Source of the DNA: Fimenecus sp045531435
Lineage (GTDB): Bacteria > Bacillota > Clostridia > Oscillospirales > Acutalibacteraceae
Direction of reading: 5' to 3'
Assembly (NCBI GenBank): GCA_045531435.1
Contig: JAZSDZ010000083.1
Coordinates: 1-40,282, forward strand
DNA length: 40,282 bases
Of this stretch, positions 33,857 through 40,282 are shown piece by piece. Both the position numbers and the translations under genes were made by a program. A model generated the notes under the pieces. It did no database searches and had not been told where the DNA came from. It worked only from the letters and a program-made list of their open reading frames with translations. Numbering within the stretch: the stretch's first letter is position 1; each line of letters starts with the position of its first letter.

Positions 33857-35125
33857 GTGAATAAAATAATTGTCAATGGTGGCAATAGGCTGAATGGAGA
33901 AATTACCGTTCAGGGTGCAAAAAACAGCGTATTGCCAATTCTTGTAGCAACACTTTTAGTTGATGGCATCTCCGTTATACATAATTGTCCGCGCATTTCT
34001 GATGTGGATGCAACAATCAAAATTTTAGAATATCTCGGATGTGATGTAACACGTGAAGGCAATACAATCATTGTCGATTCATCCGGAATTAACAAATATG
34101 ATGTTCCTGATAATCTTATGAGAGAAATGCGCTCTTCAATAGTGTTTCTAGGTGGAATAATGGGAAGAATGGGAAAAGCAGTCCTTTCAACTCCCGGAGG
34201 CTGTGAAATCGGACTCCGACCTATCGACCTGCACTTGTCATCAATGGAACAATTCGGTGCAACGGTTACCACACAGAACGGTTTTATAGTCTGTTCTGCA
34301 GAGGAAAAAGGACTTCACGGCACTCGCATTACCTTGTCTTTTCCAAGTGTAGGTGCAACGGAAAATATCATTCTTGTAGCCACACTATCAAAGGGTACAA
34401 CAGTGATTTCAAATGCCGCGAGAGAGCCGGAAATAAGTGATTTAGCAGATTTTCTCAATCGCTGTGGTGCTAAAATCTATGGAGCAGGTGATAGTACAAT
34501 CACTATAGAAGGTGTTTCCCATCTTCAACCGTGTGAACATACAATAATTCCTGACAGAATTGTTGCTGCAACTTATATGATAGCGACGGTTATGACAGGC
34601 GGAAAAATCTCAATAAAAGATATTATTCCATCACATATCGGACCAATTATTCAACCTCTTCGCGATGCAGGTTGTAAGATTTGTGTGAATGGCAGAAAAG
34701 TAACAGCATCTGCCTCTAATTATCTTAAAAGAATAAGAATGATTAGAACAATGCCACATCCGGGATTTCCAACGGATGTTCAGGCACAGATGATGGCACT
34801 TACGACTATTGCAGATGGCACAAGTGTGTTTGTTGAAAATATTTTTGAAAGCAGATATAAACATATCGGTGAGCTGTTACGATTTGGCGCAAAAATCAGC
34901 GTTGAAGGCAGAATGGCAGTTGTTGAGGGTGTCAGAAATCTTAACGGTGCAAATGTAAAAGCAACTGACCTGCGCGGTGGCTCTGCGATGATACTTGCAG
35001 GACTTTGCGCTGATGGAATTACAGAAATATCGGATATACATCATATCGACAGAGGCTATGACGAGCCGGAAAAAGTGCTCAAATCATTGGGTGCGGATAT
35101 AAAAAGGGTGAATTTAAATGAGTGA
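33857..35125 (+). CDS. murA: UDP-N-acetylglucosamine 1-carboxyvinyltransferase
   Basis: A 422-residue enzyme of the first step of peptidoglycan synthesis, transferring enolpyruvate to UDP-GlcNAc. It has GAKNSVLPIL near residue 20 and the active-site Cys116 in PGGCEIGLRPID, the residue modified by fosfomycin. The start is GTG with AAAGGG ten bases upstream. The 72-base gap before it contains TTTATACTGT but no convincing -35. Its placement in this cluster is less common than elsewhere in the genome. The end overlaps ftsQ by 8 bases. Confidence 0.95.
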   Translation: MNKIIVNGGNRLNGEITVQGAKNSVLPILVATLLVDGISVIHNCPRISDVDATIKILEYLGCDVTREGNTIIVDSSGINKYDVPDNLMREMRSSIVFLGGIMGRMGKAVLSTPGGCEIGLRPIDLHLSSMEQFGATVTTQNGFIVCSAEEKGLHGTRITLSFPSVGATENIILVATLSKGTTVISNAAREPEISDLADFLNRCGAKIYGAGDSTITIEGVSHLQPCEHTIIPDRIVAATYMIATVMTGGKISIKDIIPSHIGPIIQPLRDAGCKICVNGRKVTASASNYLKRIRMIRTMPHPGFPTDVQAQMMALTTIADGTSVFVENIFESRYKHIGELLRFGAKISVEGRMAVVEGVRNLNGANVKATDLRGGSAMILAGLCADGITEISDIHHIDRGYDEPEKVLKSLGADIKRVNLNE

Positions 35126-36080
35126 AACTAGAAAACCAAGACAGAGAGAAGAAGTTCAACTTTCTAATAATGAGAAAATTGTAAATAATAATATTCAACG
35201 AAAAAGAAGAAATAAAAGAAAGAATACGCTTGTTCTTTTAGTATTGGGCATAGTCTTTTTTATTGTGGCAATTGTCCTTGCACTTACATTGTTTTTTAAT
35301 GTCAACAAAATTGTTGTTTCAGGTGATGCAGTCTATTCAACAGAATCTGTGATTCAGGCATCGGGTGTATCACAAGGAGACAATCTTATTTTCCTTTCAA
35401 AAGAAAAACTCAATAAAAAAATTTCATCCGAATTGCCATATGTTGGTACAGCAACAATAAAACGCCGTTTGCCATCTACACTTGAAATTGTAGTGAAAAA
35501 AACAGAAGCAAAACTCGGTATAGCAATGAATGGATATTATATACTCCTTGATAAAAACGGAAAAGTGCTTGAAAAAGACCTTGAAACAGTAGGAGAAAAT
35601 ATTATTCTTGCAAATCTAGGAAAAGTTACATCTATTAAACTTGGGGAAATTGTTTCTCTTAAAAACGAGCGAGTATTCACAAAGCTTAACGAGGTTCTTA
35701 ATGAATGTAACCGAATTGGTCTTAAAGATATATCCTTTATGGATTTGTCCGATATCTATAACATAAAAATTGTTTATCAGGGCAGAATAACTCTTGAACT
35801 TGGTGAAACTGACAGTGATAATCTCGGTTCAAAATTGGCTCTCGGTAAGGCTGCAGTTGAAAAACAGGACGAAGAAAACAATCTTTATCGTGGTACAATT
35901 AATCTTACTGTTGACGGTAAAGGATATTGGTCTGAAGAAGTGCTGACAACTGAACCGCAAACTGAAATTACAACTGAAGATGCGACAGAAAACTCAACAG
36001 ATGCAATTACTGAAAATACATCAGAATCAAAGACTGAAGAGGATAAAACTGAAGGAAATACAACATCTGTGGCACGGTAA
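35118..36080 (+). CDS. ftsQ: Cell division protein FtsQ/DivIB
   Basis: A 320-residue bitopic divisome protein. The basic cytoplasmic start (1-35) is followed by a membrane helix (about 36-58), a POTRA domain starting FNVNKIVVSG (about 60-130), and the beta domain to about 270. The last 45 residues are a Thr- and Glu-rich repetitive tail (TTE, TEN, SES units), likely disordered. The ATG overlaps the murA stop region, so translation is coupled. Confidence 0.9.
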   Translation: MSETRKPRQREEVQLSNNEKIVNNNIQRKRRNKRKNTLVLLVLGIVFFIVAIVLALTLFFNVNKIVVSGDAVYSTESVIQASGVSQGDNLIFLSKEKLNKKISSELPYVGTATIKRRLPSTLEIVVKKTEAKLGIAMNGYYILLDKNGKVLEKDLETVGENIILANLGKVTSIKLGEIVSLKNERVFTKLNEVLNECNRIGLKDISFMDLSDIYNIKIVYQGRITLELGETDSDNLGSKLALGKAAVEKQDEENNLYRGTINLTVDGKGYWSEEVLTTEPQTEITTEDATENSTDAITENTSESKTEEDKTEGNTTSVAR

Positions 36081-36155
36081 AATACTTTTATAGCAGAATT
36101 TATTAAAAAAATATTAAAATATCTTTAAAAAATCAAAAAATATATACAATATATA

Positions 36156-36184
36156 TTGCAATTTTTTTATTAAAGTGTTAAAAT
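36156..36184 (+). promoter_or_regulatory. Promoter of ftsZ
   Basis: TTGCAA (36156-36161), 17 bases ending in GTGT, TAAAAT (36179-36184), in the 161-base AT-rich gap after ftsQ. It gives ftsZ expression separate from the cluster. Confidence 0.75.
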
Positions 36185-36241
36185 AACCTATACAATAATG
36201 CATAATTAGGTGTGAAAATATACATAGGAGGATGTTTCATA

Positions 36242-36901
36242 ATGTCATTCGAAATGGATAATCAGAATCAGGAAATCGCAAACATTAAAGTTATTGGTGT
36301 TGGTGGCGGCGGCGGAAACGCTGTTGACCGTATGGCAAGGTCAGGTATCTCAGGTGTAGAACTTATCGCTATCAATACTGACCAGCAGGCTCTTAACCGT
36401 TCACTTGCTAACCAGACACTTGCAATTGGTCAGAAGGCAACTTCAGGTCGTGGTGCAGGTGCAAAACCTGAAGTAGGTGAAAAGGCTGCTGAAGAAAGCC
36501 ATGACGAAATCGTTGAAAAGATTGACGGCGCTCAGATGGTATTCGTTACTGCTGGTATGGGCGGCGGAACAGGTACAGGTGCTGCTCCTAAAATTGCTGA
36601 AATTGCAAAGAACAATGGTATCCTTACAGTTGGTATCGTTACAAAGCCATTCGCTTTTGAAGGCAGCCACAGAATGAAACAGGCTGAAGCAGGTATCGCT
36701 GAACTCGCACAGCATGTTGACTCACTTATCGTTATTCCTAACGAAAGACTTAAGTATGTTTCTGAACAGAAGATTACTTTTGCTAACGCTTTCAGCATTG
36801 CTGACGACGTTCTTCGTCAGGGTGTTAACTCAGTTACTGATCTTATTACAATGCCGGCATTCATCAACCTTGACTTTGCTGACGTTACTTCAGTTATGTA
36901 G
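36242..36901 (+). CDS. ftsZ: FtsZ, N-terminal GTPase part, ended by in-frame TAG
   Basis: The tubulin-like division GTPase as far as codon 219. IKVIGVGGGGGNAVDRM at the start, GMGGGTGTGAAPK (about residues 102-114) and the T7 loop NLDFADV (about 209-215) are intact. Codon 220 is TAG, where relatives usually carry a residue such as Lys or Ser before the next helix. Downstream the same frame continues with normal FtsZ sequence to 37324, giving a full length of 360 residues if the TAG is read. ATAGGAGG lies 8 bases before the ATG; an earlier GTG at 36212 is rejected. Either a sequence error, a real nonsense mutation, or recoding. Confidence 0.9.
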   Translation: MSFEMDNQNQEIANIKVIGVGGGGGNAVDRMARSGISGVELIAINTDQQALNRSLANQTLAIGQKATSGRGAGAKPEVGEKAAEESHDEIVEKIDGAQMVFVTAGMGGGTGTGAAPKIAEIAKNNGILTVGIVTKPFAFEGSHRMKQAEAGIAELAQHVDSLIVIPNERLKYVSEQKITFANAFSIADDVLRQGVNSVTDLITMPAFINLDFADVTSVM

Positions 36902-37324
36902 GATGCAGGTCACGCTCATATGGGTATAGGTCGTGCAAGTGGTAAGGATAAGGCTGAACAGGCTGCTAATGCTGCTATTTCAAGCCCACTTCTTGAAACA
37001 ACAATCACAGGTGCAAAGGGTGTTATCATCAGTATTACTGCATCTGCTGACATCACTCTTGAAGACGTTGACACAGCAGCTGGTATCGTTCGTGCACAGG
37101 CTGATGAAGATGCAAACATCATTTTTGGTGTTGCTTTCGACGAAAAGCTTGATGACGAAATGATTGTTACTGTTATTGCAACAGGTTTTGGCCTTGATTC
37201 AAACGGTATGGCTAAGAAACCTCATTATAACAATGGTATGGAAGACATCAGTTCAAATGGCGGAAAATTTGGTGCTGATGACGATGTTAGCGACCTTCTT
37301 GACTTCTTTAACAGCAAGAGATAA
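36902..37324 (+). pseudogene. ftsZ: FtsZ C-terminal domain beyond the in-frame TAG
   Basis: This 140-codon stretch is in frame with the N-terminal part and starts DAGHAHMGIGRASG, the usual helix and strand after the T7 loop. It runs through the C-terminal domain (ANIIFGVAFDEKL, VTVIATGF) to a short linker and DLLDFFNSKR, which sits where the C-terminal binding peptide belongs. An ATG at 36920 could start a 134-residue fragment, but no good ribosome site precedes it. Codon use is the same as in the first part, so the gene looks recently interrupted, if at all. Confidence 0.8.
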
Positions 37325-37342
37325 ATTTTAACAATATAAATT

Positions 37343-37386
37343 AAGACGGAGTTTTGAGGTGTACTTCATATCTCCGTCTTTTTTAT
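37343..37386 (+). terminator. Intrinsic terminator after ftsZ
   Basis: AAGACGGAG (37343-37351) pairs with CTCCGTCTT (37372-37380), followed by TTTTATT. It leaves only about 20 bases before the next start codon. Confidence 0.85.
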
Positions 37387-37405
37387 TAGAAAAGTGAGTT
37401 CATAT

Positions 37406-38056
37406 ATGAAAAAAATAAATAAATTAATAGCAGTAATTTTATCAGTTACTGTTTTGATGTTATCCTTTACATTGTTCAGCACAAGTGCTTCTGCCGTAAC
37501 ATACTCAGTGTCTGACATTGCAGGAAAAAAGGGTGAAATGGTAACAATATTTGTAAAAATCAATTCATCAGTTGACATTTGGGGAGCAAATGTTGTTTTA
37601 GAATATGATTCATCACAGCTTGAATATGTAAGCTGTAGCAGTGGTAGTGCCGTTTCAAACGGAAGTCTGAATCATACAGATTCTTCAATCAGATTTTCAG
37701 GTACTTATGCAAGTATGAATGATACGGTATTTTCAGTTAATTTTAGAATTTTAAAGGATGACGGAAAATCTTTATTGACGCTTAGAAGTACTGAAAATAT
37801 CGACTATAATGCAAATTTATATTCTTGTACAACGAAAAATGGTGCTGTTGTGGTTTTGAATTCAACAACTCTTCTTGGTGATGTGACAGGCGATAATGAT
37901 GTCACAACAAGAGATGCGAGAACGGTTTTACAATATTCCACTGCATCCAAAATTCCAACAGATAAGCAAAGTGCCCTTGCCGACATAAATAAAGATGGTG
38001 AAATTACAACACTTGATGCAAGACGCACACTTCAGATAGCAACAGGCTTGTATTAA
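37406..38056 (+). CDS. Secreted cohesin-dockerin protein
   Basis: A 216-residue exported protein. Residues 1-29 form a signal peptide ending in STSASA. Residues about 33-150 look like a cohesin domain (GEMVTIFVKINS, VVLEYDSSQLEYVS, FSVNFRIL). Residues about 156-216 form a type I dockerin with two calcium loops, DVTGDNDVTTRD and DINKDGEITTLD, each followed by an AR-x2-LQ helix. Cohesin and dockerin pair to build cellulosome- or amylosome-like complexes, so this could be a small adaptor scaffoldin. The ATG at 37406 is preferred over a GTG at 37394. No promoter is seen between the ftsZ terminator and the start. Confidence 0.88.
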   Translation: MKKINKLIAVILSVTVLMLSFTLFSTSASAVTYSVSDIAGKKGEMVTIFVKINSSVDIWGANVVLEYDSSQLEYVSCSSGSAVSNGSLNHTDSSIRFSGTYASMNDTVFSVNFRILKDDGKSLLTLRSTENIDYNANLYSCTTKNGAVVVLNSTTLLGDVTGDNDVTTRDARTVLQYSTASKIPTDKQSALADINKDGEITTLDARRTLQIATGLY

Positions 38057-38069
38057 TAATCTCGTAAAC

Positions 38070-38098
38070 TTGAATTACTTTTTGGGTTATGATATTAT
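38070..38098 (+). promoter_or_regulatory. Promoter of the LRR surface protein gene
   Basis: TTGAAT (38070-38075), 17 bases, TATTAT (38093-38098). Confidence 0.6.
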
Positions 38099-38120
38099 TC
38101 ATATATAGGAGATGTATAAA

Positions 38121-40244
38121 ATGAAAAAACTTAATAAATTTTTATCAGTTTTAATAGCAACTATCTTAATTCTTTCCACATTTCCAATGTCAATGGCAAA
38201 TGCAACGGATAATACTGTAATATTTACTGTTGAAGCAAATCAGACAAATGTAAATGTAGGGGATATTATTGATGTCAGCATCAATGTTACGGAAAATTCA
38301 AATCTTGCGTGTCTGACAATGTACCTTACATATGACAATACTGCTATGGAGTTTGTTTCTGTATCAGGTAACGGAAAATTCGGATTTGAGGAATTTAATA
38401 CTACATCATCAGAAAATGAAGTCAGATTTTTTGCATTGAATTCTGAACCTGTTACTTCTGCCGGTGCAGTGTTTACAGCACAGTTTAAGGTTCTTAAGGC
38501 AGAATGTACCGAGTTTGATTTGGTTATAAAAGAATCATATGATATTGATGAAAATGCAATAAATTATCAGGCAGAGCTTACAAAAATTCATAATTATGTA
38601 GATGGCACTTGTACAGGTTGCGGAGAAAAATCAGTAAAATGGAAATTCGACGAAGCAACAGGCACATTAACAATCTACGGCACCGGCTCAATGGAAGATT
38701 ATGATTATTTTGATGGCAATCGCCCGTGGGAAGGATATATAGATGATATTAAAACAGTTGTTATTGAAGATGGTGTAACATCAATTGGTAATTATGCGTT
38801 TGCATATTGTGAAAGCCTTGCAAGTGTTACAATCGGTGACAGCGTAACAACAATTGGAGGATCTGCATTTTGTTCTTGCGACAGCCTTACAAGTGTAACA
38901 ATTCCTAATAATGTAATAATAATTGGTGGCGGTGCATTTGAGGAATGCACAAACCTTACAAATGTGATAATACCTGACAGTGTAACAACGATTGGATGTA
39001 GTGCATTTGATGAATGTATCAGTATTACAGATGTACATTATTCAGGTTGCGAAGAAGATTGGGATTCAATTTCAATAGACAGTTCTTATAATGACTCACT
39101 TCTTAATGCCAGAATACATTATAACAGCACAGGTGCAGATACACATCCTTATCTTCCTGTTATAACACCATCAACCTGTACAGAACAAGGTTATACAACA
39201 TACACTTGTGCTTGTGGTTATTCTAATGGTGTTATTGATAATTATGTTGATGCTACAGGTCATAGTTATAACTTAACAGTTACACCACCAACCTGTACAG
39301 AACAAGGCTTTACAACCTACACTTGTGAATGTGGTGACACTTATGTTGATGATTATACAGAAACTATCAGTCATAGTTATAAAGAAGAAATAACAAAAAT
39401 CCCGACTCATACAGAAAAAGGTGAAAAGACATTTACTTGTGAGATTTGTGGTGACACATATACAGAAACAATTGAAGCAGACGGAAAACATAAATATGTT
39501 CCAAGTGTAACAAAAGAGCCATCATGTACTGAAACAGGTGTTATGACATATGTTTGTGCTTGTAGTGATGAATATACAGAAGAAATCCCCGCACTCGGTC
39601 ATACTTCGGATGATGAAATAGAAGAAAATTATTCTGCTCCGACTTGTACAGAAAACGGTAACGTGGATAAGGTTGTTTATTGTGGCGTTTGCGACGCAGA
39701 AATCTCAAGAAAAACAGAAGCTATTTCTATGCTCGGCCACAAATATGAATCAACAGTAACTTCACCAACTTGTACTGAAGATGGTTACACAACATACACT
39801 TGTTCAGTCTGTGCATATTCATATACAGATAACATAGTTTCAGCACTTGGTCATTCTTTCAAAACAGGTAGTTGTACAACTTGTGGTGAAGAAGACCCTG
39901 ATTACTACACATTCATTATTGTGACTCCTTCACGAACAACAATCCGTAACAAGGACGGAATCATTCTCCATACTGAAATTACAGGAAATGCTCCTGAAGG
40001 TGCTTATGTAAAATGGGAATCAAGCAACAATAATTTTGATAAAACAGTTTTGAATGACAGTGACTCATTACGCGTTGTTGCTAATAACAAGGGCAATACA
40101 ACATTCACAGCAATCCTTTGTGATGCAGACGGAAATGAACTTGCAAGAGATACTGTTGAGCTTTATTCAAAATCAAGCTTTTTTGATAAAATCGGCGGCT
40201 TCTTCCGTAGTCTTTTCGGTAGTACAAAAATTTATGAAAATTAA
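38121..40244 (+). CDS. Secreted cohesin-like, LRR (BspA-type) and Cys-repeat protein
   Basis: A 707-residue exported protein. A signal peptide (1-27) is followed by a cohesin-like domain (about 28-158), BspA-type leucine-rich repeats (about 172-330; units like SVTIGDSVTTIGGSAF), then six Cys-rich units of about 37-46 residues (about 340-590) built on HxY...PTCTExGYTTYTCxxC. An Ig-like domain follows (about 592-683) and an amphipathic tail SFFDKIGGFFRSLFG ends it. The Cys spacing suggests disulfides or metal binding. Such proteins are surface or secreted adhesins of gut clostridia. The ATG at 38121 has AGGAG at 9 bases; the ATG at 38112 abuts that site. Confidence 0.85.
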   Translation: MKKLNKFLSVLIATILILSTFPMSMANATDNTVIFTVEANQTNVNVGDIIDVSINVTENSNLACLTMYLTYDNTAMEFVSVSGNGKFGFEEFNTTSSENEVRFFALNSEPVTSAGAVFTAQFKVLKAECTEFDLVIKESYDIDENAINYQAELTKIHNYVDGTCTGCGEKSVKWKFDEATGTLTIYGTGSMEDYDYFDGNRPWEGYIDDIKTVVIEDGVTSIGNYAFAYCESLASVTIGDSVTTIGGSAFCSCDSLTSVTIPNNVIIIGGGAFEECTNLTNVIIPDSVTTIGCSAFDECISITDVHYSGCEEDWDSISIDSSYNDSLLNARIHYNSTGADTHPYLPVITPSTCTEQGYTTYTCACGYSNGVIDNYVDATGHSYNLTVTPPTCTEQGFTTYTCECGDTYVDDYTETISHSYKEEITKIPTHTEKGEKTFTCEICGDTYTETIEADGKHKYVPSVTKEPSCTETGVMTYVCACSDEYTEEIPALGHTSDDEIEENYSAPTCTENGNVDKVVYCGVCDAEISRKTEAISMLGHKYESTVTSPTCTEDGYTTYTCSVCAYSYTDNIVSALGHSFKTGSCTTCGEEDPDYYTFIIVTPSRTTIRNKDGIILHTEITGNAPEGAYVKWESSNNNFDKTVLNDSDSLRVVANNKGNTTFTAILCDADGNELARDTVELYSKSSFFDKIGGFFRSLFGSTKIYEN
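39167..39890 (+). repeat. In-gene tandem repeats of the surface protein
   Basis: Imperfect units of about 111-138 bases. The first two are most alike: ACCTGTACAGAACAAGG occurs at 39174 and again at 39291, 117 bases apart, and later units are diverged. This suggests a recent duplication at the left end of the array. Confidence 0.75.
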
Positions 40245-40282
40245 TATATAAAGAAGTCGGATCGTAGCCATGTCGTTCTGTG

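Noticed and set aside
36899..36901. Genome-wide reassignment of TAG as a sense codon
   Set aside because: TAG ends the small membrane gene at 7065, the isomerase at 9033 and the CoA ligase at 13496 at positions that fit the family lengths or gene spacing, so TAG is normally a stop here.
39167..39890. CRISPR-like repeat array
   Set aside because: The repeats are imperfect, of about 111-138 bases, and lie within one open reading frame encoding Cys-rich protein repeats.

Overview
The window is AT-rich bacterial chromosome with short intergenic gaps, strong ribosome binding sites, many TTG-17-TAAAAT promoters, a T-box leader, a short GSI-alpha glutamine synthetase, a meso-diaminopimelate type MurE and a secreted cohesin-dockerin protein. 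Together these point to an anaerobic gut or rumen clostridium of the Ruminococcus/Oscillospiraceae kind. The assignment comes from gene content only; no search was run.

Layout. 1-5.8 kb: glnA, a GtrA-like membrane protein, an unknown membrane protein, and a pair of FemAB-type peptidoglycan-bridge enzymes on the minus strand. 5.9-7.7 kb: a minus-strand operon of three very small membrane proteins (one only 46 residues) ending in a membrane-anchored PstS-like binding protein, behind a consensus promoter. 7.8-8.0 kb: tRNA-Tyr and tRNA-Thr. 8.2-9.9 kb: a TIM-barrel isomerase and an amidohydrolase. 10-18 kb: an aryl/acyl acid cluster of a sodium:solute symporter, an acyl-CoA ligase, indolepyruvate:ferredoxin oxidoreductase (iorA, iorB), and, behind its own promoter and T-box, a phenylacetate-CoA ligase (paaK-like) with a two-ACT-domain protein. 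18-23 kb: a NagD-like phosphatase, hisH-hisF, a nitroreductase, pncB-ppa. 23.3-37.3 kb: the division and cell wall cluster mraZ-rsmH-ftsL-pbp-murE-murF-mraY-ftsW-murG-murA-ftsQ-ftsZ, with no murD or ftsA. 37.4-40.2 kb: two secreted cohesin-type proteins.

The most interesting system is the 10-18 kb cluster. The T-box before paaK has a specifier loop that reads best as UUC (Phe) and a UGGU antiterminator sequence matching an ACCA tRNA end. A T-box switches genes on when the tRNA is uncharged, so the ligase and ACT protein look induced by phenylalanine shortage. With IorAB next door, this suggests assimilation: phenylacetate to phenylacetyl-CoA, reductive carboxylation to phenylpyruvate, then transamination to phenylalanine. 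The symporter upstream region carries two 15-bp operator-like repeats between face-to-face promoters.

The second point to check is ftsZ, which has an in-frame amber codon just after the T7 loop, although TAG also ends three other genes here. Several dispersed palindromic elements lie between genes.
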